A DNA stretch of 64,000 nt, taken from assembly GCA_002189035.1 (NCBI GenBank), contig NEEC01000007.1, forward strand, positions 1,550,001 to 1,614,000. The letters run 5' to 3'. Positions 12,328 through 28,413 of the stretch are shown here, piece by piece (the first letter of the stretch is position 1; each line of letters opens with the position of its first letter). This stretch comes from Utricularia gibba (taxonomy: Eukaryota > Streptophyta > Magnoliopsida > Lamiales > Lentibulariaceae). The position numbers and the translations under genes were made by a program. The notes beneath the pieces are model-generated. The model saw only the letters and a program-made list of their open reading frames with translations, was not told where the DNA came from and made no database searches.

Positions 12328-13860
12328 TTAGAGTCCTCTTTCCCTCATCATCTCCTCCACTTGCTCCGCCTCCGTATGCCAGCCAACACTCCTGTAAATC
12401 TTGATCAACAAATCATAATTATGCACGCCTTCGGGCTCTAAAACCGATAGATGATCGGCGGCAATCTTCCCAAAGTGAGGATTCCCGTGAAGGTAGCATC
12501 CGTAGAGCAAGGCCCCCCAAACACTAGCCCCGGCATCCTTACCCTCCATCTTCTTCATGATGAAATTATACGCTTCCTCGATGTATCCTGCTCTGGCGTA
12601 CAGGTTCACCATGCACCCATGATGCTCGATAGATGGGTCGATCCGGTACTTGTTTGACATCAGGGCGAATAATCTCTCCCCATCCTTTACCATCCCTGAA
12701 TGAGCACAAGCTGATAAAACCAAGACGAAGGTGACATCATCCGGGGTTGCATTGGACTCGATCATGTGATTGAAGTAGTCTAGTGCTTCAGGGTCCTTAG
12801 AATGGGCTGATATGATCGAATTCCATGAAACAACGTCTCGGTGTGACATGGTGTTGAACAAGGCTCTTACTTTCCTTAACTGGCTGAAGTTGGAGTAGAA
12901 AACCATCAAGGAATTGGCAACGGGGAGATGGAGATGCATACCATGGCGAAGCACCCACCCATGGATCTCTGTCCCTATTTTGTAAGCATTTATGTTGGCG
13001 ACAAGGGAAGATAGAGTCACTGAATCTGGAGCAACACCTTCTGAAACCATCCGTTGAAGAGTACACAATGCTTCTGAAACTAAGCCATGGTTGATGAATC
13101 CGAGAATCATGGAGTTCCACGAAACTACGTCCTTATTCTTCAGTGTGTTGAAGACTTTCCAGGACTTGGCAATGTCACCACATTTCGCATACATATCCAC
13201 AACTGCATTGAGAACAAAAGAGTTAGTTCCAAATCCATGCCGAATCAAGTTTCGATGGACCTCCTCCCCAACATGGATCATCCCGATGCGTCCGCAAGCT
13301 TTCAACACCCTCGGGAATGTGTATTCATCGGGCTCCACTCCTTCTTCCACCATCTGAAAGTAGAGCGCCAACGCGTCCTCGTATAATCTTGCCTCAGCAT
13401 AACCCGCAATAAGCGAGTTCCATGGAAACGCCGAAGTGTTTCTCCCAGGCATTACGTCGAACATCTCGTGCGCCTTTTCCAAATCCCCTTTACAGACGTA
13501 CAACCTCATGAGCTTCGATGAGATACCCACGTTCTTGCGAATGAGCTTATCGGGGATGAGACGATGAAGCCTGAGACCATGATCGATAGCGTTCACCTGG
13601 AAACAGGTCTCCAACAGAGAAGCGAAGATTTGCGGATCGTCTATTGATACGCCTCTGCTGACGAAGGATTCCAACTTGTTCATGACGATTTCAAGAGCCT
13701 CGAGCTTCGTGCGGGTCTCTAGCTTCGGATCGGGTAGCAAAGGATTGGGGCGTGATTTGGGGAAGGGGGAATTTGTTGTGCTTCTCTTCCGGTAAATGTG
13801 CTGCTCATCATGCTTCTTCCTCACGGCGTAGAACGATGAAGGGGCGCAGCATGACTCCAT
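12328..13860 (-). CDS. PLS-class pentatricopeptide repeat protein, OTP70-like
   Basis: An intronless frame of 510 residues, typical of plant PPR genes. From about residue 75 it holds tandem PPR-type repeats with signatures such as NAVVDMYAKCGDIAKSWKVF, DVVSWNSMILGF and DVVSWNSIISAHS. It ends in an E-type extension (GASVWGALLYGCYLHGNPHF, then VHNYDLLIKIYRSVGWHTEA) and has no DYW deaminase domain. The first ~50 residues are basic and Ser-rich and could target an organelle. PPR proteins bind organelle RNA in a sequence-specific way. Architecture, length and position next to a UMP-CMP kinase suggest the orthologue of Arabidopsis OTP70 (At4g25270), reported to act in plastid rpoC1 intron splicing; that assignment is inference. 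The frame is intact. Confidence 0.85.
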   Translation of the reverse strand: MESCCAPSSFYAVRKKHDEQHIYRKRSTTNSPFPKSRPNPLLPDPKLETRTKLEALEIVMNKLESFVSRGVSIDDPQIFASLLETCFQVNAIDHGLRLHRLIPDKLIRKNVGISSKLMRLYVCKGDLEKAHEMFDVMPGRNTSAFPWNSLIAGYAEARLYEDALALYFQMVEEGVEPDEYTFPRVLKACGRIGMIHVGEEVHRNLIRHGFGTNSFVLNAVVDMYAKCGDIAKSWKVFNTLKNKDVVSWNSMILGFINHGLVSEALCTLQRMVSEGVAPDSVTLSSLVANINAYKIGTEIHGWVLRHGMHLHLPVANSLMVFYSNFSQLRKVRALFNTMSHRDVVSWNSIISAHSKDPEALDYFNHMIESNATPDDVTFVLVLSACAHSGMVKDGERLFALMSNKYRIDPSIEHHGCMVNLYARAGYIEEAYNFIMKKMEGKDAGASVWGALLYGCYLHGNPHFGKIAADHLSVLEPEGVHNYDLLIKIYRSVGWHTEAEQVEEMMRERGL

Positions 13861-14155
13861 GCTGTTGTCTTCTTCGCAAAAATGACCAATTTGCTAATTC
13901 TATGAGGGCACTTTGAAATTGCGCTTGTTTTCGCCGGCGGCGAGGGAGTTACCGGCGCCGGCTGCCGCAGACCTGTAAGGAGTACGCACACACAAGGTGT
14001 ACTTAAATGGATTTGTAGTATGGACATTCGCTCTGTTGACTGCTTTCATCCATCCATGAAAATAAACCATGGCGGGGGAATGTATGCTGAGGTGCTATGC
14101 ACAATTATGACAGATTCTATCATTTAGCGAGGGAATGCATGAAAGGCCATCACGC

Positions 14156-15697
14156 CTACACACCTACCCCTAATGTAGCGAACACAGAGCGCACCCTTGC
14201 GAAAATTTCATCTTCTGATCCAGTACCATCAATCTGCAATCGTTTTAATATTTGTTAGAGCTTGCAAGTCAATGTCAAGAAACTACAAATGAGCATAAAA
14301 CACACGGGAATGGCAGGACAAGAAAAAAAAAAAAGTCCATCTCTGCGAGGAAGCATATAGTTGGAAGTTGAATAAGAAAAAGAAGACGATCACCAGGTAA
14401 GACAATTCAATACCTTCTGAACTTTCCCTATGCTAGAATAGTAATTAATGACAGGAAGATTTAGTTCTGCAAATACTCTGAGTCTTTTCTTGACGGTTTC
14501 TATATTGTCATCAACCCTCCCCTACATAAGAAAACACAGTCTCCTGAAATGAGTATGTTGGTATAACCTAGAGAAGGTTGAGGATCAAGATTAAGGACTG
14601 ACCTGATTACGGCAAAGGACTCGTTTGACCATTTCTTCTTCAGAGCAGTCGAAGAAAAGCACAACATCAGGTTCAGTGCCAATCTGTGTTGTTAATTTTT
14701 CCAAAATATGATGTATTTTTTTACAACTGCAACCAAAAGAAATGACATGACAGGGAGGCAAAACTTACTACTTTTTCATATGCAACACGGTTCTCTTCAG
14801 TTCTTGGGAAGCCATCAATAAGAAATCTGTCATTTTTACTGGCTTCCATGGCCCTCTGGATTAGTCTAACAGTCACTTCGGAAGCCACAATCTTTCCTTC
14901 CTTGATTGTATTGAGAATCATGGACCTGCAACATGATCCCTTTAGAATCTACAATTGAACACTTTCTAACAAAGAAAATTCAAATTGTTACCCATTCTCG
15001 CTATCAGAAGAAATTTCTTTTCTTAATAGATCCCCTGCACTTAGGTGAGTAAAGTTGAAGGCCTCAACAATCCTCGCACACTGAGTACCCTTTCCGCTCC
15101 CAGGACCCCCTGAATGCATACGTATCACACATGGATTTGAGGAAAACAACAGCTCAGAATCAAGTCACACAGTCGAAACTTCATTAGGAATCTTAACCAA
15201 GAAAACATTACCCAAAACAAAAGCTACAAAAGGGCGTTGCGTCCTATCAACGATTTCACCGTCCACCTGTATGTCAGATAATGAGTCAAAACAGAATATA
15301 AAATCAACATCATCCATTCAAGAAATATGAAATGTTAGCTTTTCACTTTAAAAAAGAAGCATCCAGTAAATAAGACCTTCCAAAGGAATAGACTAATGAT
15401 CTTCAAAATCACCCAGCCTCGATATCATCGGGATTCAAATCAATAAAAATATACATAATCAGGAATTGGAAACAATACCGGATTCAGAACTTGAGTACTC
15501 AACACACGATGAGCATTGAGTCCGCACGACACCTGAATGCATCAGCAACCACGTTCAGGCCGACAACAAAATCTCACCACCTACACAACAAAATGCGCGA
15601 AATAACAATGAGCGGACGGCGGTAAAGCTACCTGATCTAGAAGCCGCCGCTTGTGAGAAGCAAAAACCGGCGACAGCGATGCGAATCGCCTCCACAT
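14156..15697 (-). CDS. UMP-CMP kinase (adenylate kinase family) with N-terminal extension
   Basis: Phosphorylates UMP and CMP (and dCMP) with ATP in pyrimidine nucleotide synthesis. Eight exons on the minus strand (15697-15632, 15532-15479, 15266-15212, 15109-14992, 14925-14769, 14683-14603, 14521-14414, 14233-14156) join in frame to 238 residues. The P-loop [11 protein letters not shown] is at about residues 59-69, the NMP-binding helix HLSAGDLLR follows, FLIDGFPR is the family motif, and GRVDDN with KKRLRVF forms the lid and following region. The ~40 residues before the catalytic core are basic and Ser-rich ([20 protein letters not shown]), which suggests mitochondrial import or the UMK4 subgroup. 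It is adjacent to the OTP70-like gene, as in Arabidopsis (At4g25270 and At4g25280, from memory). Confidence 0.92.
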
Positions 15698-16499
15698 ATC
15701 AAATCCAGAGCGCGGTAGAAGACTTCAACTCCGGATCACGAGTAGTCAACCTGAAGAGACTTTTCGTCGGACAGTTTCCGATGTGCAAGTAAATGAACGG
15801 CAACGGCTCTATAAATTAGCCTTCTAAAAAAAGCGTTGCGTCATTCTTAAGTAGATCTGCTTCATACCAGAATGAAGTGCCCTGACACTAAGCGTATTTA
15901 TATTACGGATTTCATTTTATATTACGTCTGTTTAGAATAACTTTATATTCCTCTAAAAACAATCCAAAATTAAAATTTTATGCTTTTGTACCAAAAATAA
16001 TATAAAGTTAAAAACACTTCTTACCAAATAAAGTCTAAAATACAGAGACTAAAATTCTAAAACCACCATACATTTACAGCCGTTAAAATATCTGTATATA
16101 AGCTTTACTTACAGAACACTCGAAGAAAAATGCAATAAATTAATTGGAGCCACTGAGCCGTTTCCTGCATCCGGATCAGGCAAGAAATGCGAGGTTTCGT
16201 GCCATCACAAATAAATGACTCGAGCACCTAGAAGGTTTGTGCACGAAGAATGTATGTGTTGTGCAGGATTTGTGTGCTTCTAAACTATCAGCTTACATCC
16301 ACAGCCTGCGGAATCATGCTTCTGGTCGTTTCTGCGCTCATCTCTGCGTTTCGATATGATGAATGACAAAGGTGATTCTGCACAGATGGGAATGAGAAGG
16401 GGATTATCATGAGAGAAAGTTTGTTCAAGGACATTACTAACTTGCTGACTGTAAGGATATGTCATATTGTCAGCTGTGTTTTTAAGGAATGCTCAGTCT
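15698..16499. other. intergenic: UMP-CMP kinase promoter and IRE-kinase 3' flank
   Basis: No gene is recognised. The right part is probably the 3' UTR of the kinase gene ending at 16500. The left part is AT-rich promoter DNA of the nucleotide kinase. Confidence 0.45.
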
Positions 16500-22430
<5,931 letters not shown>

Positions 22431-23239
22431 GGTGAATTTCCTCCGCTCTGCACCGCGGTGGTGGGTTGCAGTGCTTCATCTAAAGAAACTGGATCAGGTT
22501 GGGGACCTTTTTCAAGCACAAAAATCGGATTTAGGTATTTGATCATTCCTCGGAAGAGATTTTCGCGGGAAAGTGGAGGCCGTTAGAAGACGACACGTAT
22601 GCCAGTCCCCAAGTATTTTCAGTGGGCGGTTGTTCCATTACCCGTCTTCCTAAATCATTTAATATTATATATATATATATATATATACTAATTAATGAAA
22701 AATTTATCCTAAATTTTTTTAAAAAAATCAATGAATTTTAGATGAAATGTGAAAGAAATGAGTAATCTCAATACGAAGAATTGTCACTAAATAAGTTCCA
22801 TATTTCCATTTTCAATGACAATTGAATTTTAGATGAGAAAAGAAAATATATGTCAAATATAAATTATAATTAAAATAATCTATAATACTTAAACGTGTTG
22901 ATTTAAAAAGTTATCTTAAAATGAGTTGAATTATTAATTTACAAATATTAATGTCTTAACAGGAGTATTGAATGCAAGGCGCCTTCGCCTGCAAGAGTCT
23001 CCAGACGAATGGGATGGTTTTTTTCTTAAGTATTTGTAGCATATTTCACTCCCATCGTCTTCCTGTTCTTTGCAAGAACAGTTGCAAATTGAGTATTGAA
23101 GTACTTGCAGAATGAAAAACCGATAATGGGATCGTGTTCTTCCTCAGAGATCAAAATAATCAAACTTCAACGACAGTAGATAAAAAAAATGAAACCAGAA
23201 GACAAGGTCTCTGAAACTCTAAACATCTCAGGACAAGGT
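22431..23239. other. intergenic: kinase promoter and RPS20 3' flank
   Basis: Contains a short TA repeat at about 22668-22688 and AT-rich DNA to about 22970, then the probable 3' UTR of RPS20. No gene is recognised. Confidence 0.45.
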
Positions 23240-24037
23240 CTAGGAATCAGCGATGGTGACTTCAACCTCCACACCAGGTTCTATTGTGATTGAGGTGATC
23301 TGTTTCACAACATCCGGGGAGCTGAAGAGGTCGATGATGCGCTTGTGAACTCGGAGTTCGAACCTGTCCCAGGTATTGGTGCCTGTGGAACAAGTACACA
23401 AGTCCAGAGATGAATGAAGCCAACCAACTAGAAATGAAGAAATCAAGTAGTATATGAATTGAGATGCAAAGTAGAGGCTTGGACTCTCTACTAGCATCGA
23501 TGAGAAGCAATTACCTTCACCACAGGGAGATTTTCTTGTGGTGATGTTAAGAACCTTGGTCGGCATTCTCACCGGACCCTTGACTGCAAGCTTTTTATCT
23601 TTGGCACCTCGGACCAAGTCGGCACAAACTGAGTGAGACCATAAAATCACTAATCAGTGGTTCGCCCCAGAAACAAAACAAGTCCTTTAAGCCAAATACA
23701 GGAAAAGAGTTGATCCTGAGAGCATCATATTTCGTGCACATTAACCAAAACAACGGATCAACGACAAGCTCACGCTACCCGAAGAAATTCGTATATAAAA
23801 AGGGGCTAGACATCATCCTTATCCATCATGGAAAAAAGCAGCAATACATTACATGCAATGGACACTAGAATCACTATGAAACAACAATCTCGGAACTTTT
23901 CAATCAACCAAGGAAATCGTACCCTTCTCCAGATTCTTCACATTCTTCGACGACAGCGTGATCCGTATCTTGTGAATCTGTTCCAGAGGCTCCTCGAGCC
24001 CAGTCTTTCCCGGCTTGACGGCAGCGTATGTTGCCAT
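23240..24037 (-). CDS. RPS20: 40S ribosomal protein uS10 (RPS20)
   Basis: Structural protein of the small cytosolic ribosomal subunit. Three exons (24037-23923, 23628-23515, 23382-23240) join in frame to 123 residues, the normal eukaryotic length. Landmarks are [17 protein letters not shown] at the start, [40 protein letters not shown] across the middle, and [19 protein letters not shown] near the end. A non-coding first exon and leader intron lie upstream (donor CCGCCG|GTGAGC on the minus strand near 24160). Its promoter carries ribosomal-protein-type elements. Part of this gene's front end is duplicated upstream of the neighbouring ICln gene. Confidence 0.96.
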
Positions 24038-24154
24038 ATTTCGATCAAATTCGCTAACGCAACATGTTAAAGAGGCAACTATTAGCGTTTTGAACTTAAA
24101 TTTCGAGATGCAGAAGAATCATTTAAAAAAACATTTGCCGCATATTGTTAGGTA

Positions 24155-24320
24155 GTGCTCACCGGCGGCGTCAGGCGTAGAGCGGCCGTGCAGTCGACAG
24201 GAAACCTTGCACTCTTAACAATCTGTTGATGCTCTGTATCTTAAACCTAGGGTTTGTCGATGGGCCATATTAGAATCGGGTTACTCCCGGCCCATCAAAC
24301 AATATGTTAAAAATGTTTAT
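24155..24320 (-). promoter_or_regulatory. RPS20 promoter and non-coding first exon with telo-box and site II elements
   Basis: On the minus strand this contains AAACCCTA (telo-box, forward 24248-24255) flanked by two GGCCCA/TGGGCC site II elements (24261-24266 and 24289-24295), a combination well known from plant ribosomal-protein promoters. The leader exon ends at a GTGAGC donor near 24160. A diverged copy lies at about 26605-26780. Confidence 0.75.
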
Positions 24321-24911
24321 TCAATTCTTATACCACTATAGTCTGTGTTTGATAGCAATATCGATATAAATTATTACGATATGAATTTCTTCTGATTGAA
24401 CATATAAAAATAAGGAGGAATGGAAACAATTTTATGTTTTGTAAAGAATAAAAAGATATACTGAAAAAATTTAATTTCGATTATCAAATATATTATTATT
24501 ACAGATATTGGAATTACTATGCTATCCTTATTATCAAATACGACCATTTGATTAACCAAAACTAATATTTTAAATGAAAAATATCATAAATCACTTATAC
24601 GAGCACTTTATGATTCAAAACGATCTAATCATAATTTTATCGACTTTAACCCAACTCCTATATTATAAACCAACCGTGATTGAGTTGCATTTTGGGCAAA
24701 ACACAGCATGCATATGAAGTCAAAAATTGCTGAAACAAAATTTTCACAGGTTGAATAAGAAGAATATGTTACAACAGGCAGGCAGAGCATGTGATGTCAA
24801 AAACTGCTTTGCTGACATGGGAATATCTCATAAGGGACTCATCAAGGGCACACCAAACGGCATAGATTAGATCTACTAGGAAGCTACGGACAGAGACAAG
24901 AAGAAGGCAGT
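24321..24911. other. AT-rich intergenic, possible MITE remnant
   Basis: Between the RPS20 promoter and the ICln stop codon. The segment 24351-24545 begins GTGTTTGATAG and ends with the roughly inverted TTATCAAATAC, suggesting a short non-autonomous inverted-repeat element. No clear target-site duplication was found. Confidence 0.3.
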
Positions 24912-26448
24912 TCACATGCGGCCATTCGTATCATCCTTCTCCACCTCTTCAGCATCCTCAAACCGCCGATCGTTGATCTGGAGCTGTAACAAATGAGTCG
25001 TGTTCTTGTTACTATAAAAGAGAAGCCATCATAATGTGTCGAGGAGAAACAATGTCACAGTTGGAAGGCTTAATTTCAGAGAAAGAACACTCGAAATGAC
25101 TATGCACAAAGAAGGCTGACAAAAGAAGTACAAGGAAGAAAAATGAGACTGCAGGTTTATGATAGGATTATGATAAAATGCATATCTGGGGATGATGAAG
25201 ATACAGCAATACGTTCAATCAAAGCAACTGTATATATGCGGACCTGTAGCACCGAATGTGCTAAGTCATTATTCTCATTGGCGCCAATAGAATTGGATGC
25301 ATTTGAGTTGGCCCATTCAGAATCCTCATCATCTAAGTAAACAAAAGGAAAGCAAAATAGTGAACAGGGGGTGTAACAGAAAAGGGAAATGAACAAGGAG
25401 AACTACAGCTAAAGGCAATGTTCAGTACCGCCGTCATCATCTTCAAATTGACCAGCACTGAAAACCCAGTCATGCCCATTTTCATTCTCTGTTCACGGAG
25501 TGAACATTTAACTTAGTTCATGTATATCAAAAGAGACTGCAACTACGAGAAAATTTCCACAGGAGTACTGGTACCTTCAGTGAGGTCAGGATTAAGTTCC
25601 GCACATTCACAAAATATAGAGAACAATGTATCCACTGTATGAGAGCGAGAGGAGTTTCACCACATAGTTTCAGCATTACAAGGAGCCCCATAAAACAGGA
25701 AAACAAAAGTTCAGATTGCTTAATTGAAAGATAGTTGCATACACTGGTTAGGATCCGAAGGCACAAGCCTCATCTCTCTTATCTTAGATAAATCCAATGC
25801 ATCATCATCCTCAGAATCTGAATCCTCCATCTCATAATCCTCAGTCCCATTATCGATCTTGACATGAAAAAAAAAATAGACAGTAAAACCAAAATTGAAC
25901 GTCTTATTAAAAGAATCATACGAAACGGCCATATACTAAAAAGTTTTCTCTTCGTACTTCTCTACGTAACAAGTCAAAGCACCATGTCCATAAAGAATAT
26001 GATAAACAGCTCAAATGGCAATCCAAATAGCCAGAATCCACTGAAATGTAATTTACCTGAGTATATATACAGGGAGAAGGGTACGACTCAGGATCTCTGG
26101 ACACCGCATGTAATGACACAGAAGTAAAATCAACCGCATAGCCTTTACTCCTGTCCGTATCACTCAGCCAAACAAGCTGCCTAAACCGTATAGAACAATT
26201 CAAATAAAAATTCAAATAAACTTCCATACCAAAAACACTCGCGTAAAAAATCACACCAAATAGTAGAAACACTGATCAACCTGGTGGAAATGTAAAGTGT
26301 GCCGCATGGTTCCGGTGGTCTGTGCCCGAGGACGATCGCAACAGCCGGTTGCTGATGCATTAGCTCCTCTCCATTATCTACGTCTAATATTGGCCCCCAG
26401 CTCCGTCGCCTATTCTCTCCGCAACGGCGTGAATTCCGGCAGCCACCA
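24912..26448 (-). CDS. ICln (pICln) Sm-protein assembly chaperone, methylosome subunit; frame broken in exon 1
   Basis: ICln holds Sm proteins for PRMT5 methylation and snRNP assembly; it was historically called a chloride-conductance regulator. Seven exons: 26448-26282, 26180-26057, 25857-about 25744, 25634-25575, 25488-25429, 25332-25244 and 24983-24912. The PH-like core reads NGEELMHQQPAVAIVLG, GTLYISTRQLVWLSD, KGYAVDFTSVSLHAVSRDP and SPCIYTQ, followed by acidic stretches (DYEMEDSDSEDDDAL) and a conserved tail (LFSIFCECAELNP). The natural start at 26448 (MVAAGIHAVAERIGDGAG) runs out of frame at a C5 run (forward 26394-26398): one extra base there would join it to PILDVDNGEEL. An alternative in-frame ATG at 26489 avoids the break but gives a non-homologous N-terminus. 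All other exons are intact. Upstream sequence is derived from RPS20. Confidence 0.9.
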
Positions 26449-26494
26449 TGTCTCCAAGAAAAGACTACTCTAATAGGCTCCGAGAGCACAATAT

Positions 26495-26780
26495 TTTCCG
26501 ACGGCAGCGTAGATGGATATTTCTATCGCATTCGCTACTGCAGCATGGTAAAAGCGCAACAAATCAGCATTTTGAACAGGTACTCACGCTTGCGAAGCCA
26601 TTCTTACCGGCAGCGTGAGGCGGAGACCGGCGATGCAGTAGTAACAAATCCTGGCGAGGATGACTTCACTACCGTCTACTGATCTGATGCCCCGGATCTT
26701 TAACCTAGGGTTTGTCAATAGCCCAATTTTACAATTTCAATTGGGGCAAGGCCCACTAACATGTAACTAAATATTTATAA
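26495..26780 (-). promoter_or_regulatory. RPS20-derived promoter, leader exon and intron upstream of ICln
   Basis: This stretch aligns with the front end of RPS20. Block A (about 34 bp around ACCGGCAGCG) matches at 28 of 34 positions and block B (42 bp including the telo-box, forward 26706-26713) at 34 of 42, by hand count. GGCCCA at 26750-26755 corresponds to the RPS20 site II. The leader-intron donor (CTGCCG|GTAAGA) is at the matching position. The forward 12-mer GACGGCAGCGTA at 26500 equals RPS20 codons 4-7 on the minus strand, and the RPS20 start codon has become ATC. Similarity ends at codon 7, about 50 bases before the ICln start. Confidence 0.75.
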
Positions 26781-27299
26781 AAACCCTTGAATAATAATTT
26801 AAAATTTAAAATATACCTTCTATTTTTAATAATTTTATTATCATAAAAACTCCATTTATATCTCAAAAAAAACCTAGAAATATACATTATATTTAAAAAG
26901 ATGGCGTCCTTCAAATTCTATATTTTTATTTATTTTTACTTCTTTATGATTAGTTTGAATTTTGTTCGATTGAGTGTTTTCTTAAATGGTATATAAAAAA
27001 TTCAGAGTTTCACATGGAAGGAATTCAAGCTTCTCGGCGCATTCGTTGACCGAGTCAGCGATGCGAGAATCATGAAGCAGGTACGGAGGCATTACTAGTT
27101 GCTGTTCTCTCTGACTTCGATGGAATGCGTTCAGCCCTACAATTGACATTCAAAGTTCACATGCAAATGATGCATTAGGTACGCCCAAATCCTCCAAGAC
27201 AAATGGTTCAGTTAGCAGAGCACAATATGCGTTAGTGGCAGCATATCCCTTCTATATATACTGTGAGTAAGGGAAAGCAGGAACCAGGAAATAGCAGCA
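26781..27299. other. intergenic between ICln and the WEEKPG gene (divergent)
   Basis: AT-rich promoter DNA shared by two divergently oriented genes. No gene is recognised. The last ~250 bases are less AT-rich and are probably the 5' leader of the gene at 27300. Confidence 0.4.
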
Positions 27300-28088
27300 A
27301 TGCAAGTTTCTAAGAGTGGAAGAAAGAGAGAGAGACAGAGCATCACCGTTCCCTTCGTCTGGGAAGAGAAGCCTGGGATCCCCAAGAGGGATTGGAAGCC
27401 TACCACAGGCCAACAAAGTAAGCATGCTTTGCTTCCTGTGAAGCTCGTCGTGTCAGTTCCCTTCAGGTGGGAAGAAAAGCCGGGGACGCCTCTCAGGTCA
27501 TTTGTGGAACCTGCAGCGGAGGAGTTGGGGTTGGAATATAATGAGAAGGAGGGCTCCATTGTTTCATTACCTGGTACGTGCTTCAAGGAGGGAGGCTTGT
27601 GTGGCTGCGGTGACCAGGGGGAGGATGAGGGAGATGATATGCGCAGCGTTCAGACGGATGACTCCTACGACTCTGCGCAGTGTCTACTAGCATCAACTAT
27701 GCCAACTGCTGGTCGTGTTAAGCTGCATCATACTCCGATTGCACCAGCAGATGATGAATTTGGGCAGCAGCAGACTTTTTTTTCGGGGACTTGTGGTCCA
27801 GATGGTGTTGCTAGCAGGTACGAAACAGAAACCACAAACCTGACTGGGGCTTCTTTTCTGGAGTGGCTCTTCCCTCTATTGGTATCGAATTCCAGTTCGC
27901 TGGACAAGGTTGGATGCAGACAGAACGATGCTCCTCAAGGATATGGAAACTGCAATCAAGTTCAAAGACCATTATTAACGCTTGGGGAGCTGATAGTGAT
28001 GAGCCGAAGAAGAAGTTGCCAAAGAAGAGTAAAAAAACTGCCATCTGAGGTGATAAATTTCATCCACAAACTATCACTGAATGCATAG
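27300..28088 (+). CDS. plant protein of unknown function with twin WEEKPG motifs
   Basis: A single-exon frame of 262 residues starting at an ATG at 27300. Two copies of a PFxWEEKPGxP motif occur near the N-terminus (VPFVWEEKPGIP and VPFRWEEKPGTP), spaced about 33 residues apart. The C-terminus ends with LGELIVMSRRRSCQRR and a basic, Leu-containing tail. The motif is typical of an uncharacterised plant family (DUF688-like, by recollection). No signal peptide or clear membrane segment is seen; the middle is acidic and low in complexity. The function is unknown. It lies between ICln (divergent) and an aminotransferase (convergent). Confidence 0.75.
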   Translation: MQVSKSGRKRERQSITVPFVWEEKPGIPKRDWKPTTGQQSKHALLPVKLVVSVPFRWEEKPGTPLRSFVEPAAEELGLEYNEKEGSIVSLPGTCFKEGGLCGCGDQGEDEGDDMRSVQTDDSYDSAQCLLASTMPTAGRVKLHHTPIAPADDEFGQQQTFFSGTCGPDGVASRYETETTNLTGASFLEWLFPLLVSNSSSLDKVGCRQNDAPQGYGNCNQVQRPLLTLGELIVMSRRRSCQRRVKKLPSEVINFIHKLSLNA

Positions 28089-28413
28089 TTTCCAATGCAT
28101 AATACCTGCTTTTGTGATGACAGAATGTTATGAGGAGGAGGAGGACATTGCAGTTGGGCTGTGGTATCTTCCGAAGACACCTGCAACTGAAACTACTCTA
28201 GATGATATGTCTCCATAAAGTGTAGACAATCAGAATTGCCAGAACACCTGACACTTATATTGTCGTAGTTTCATTTTGTGCTAGTGTGAATGTAGTTTCA
28301 AAAATGTTGGAATATGAATCTGAACTCTATAAACAACCGCATGAGATCTGCACCATTGGTAACAAAAAAAACTTACAGAAAGTGAAGATCAACATCGCAC
28401 ATTTGAAACTTTA

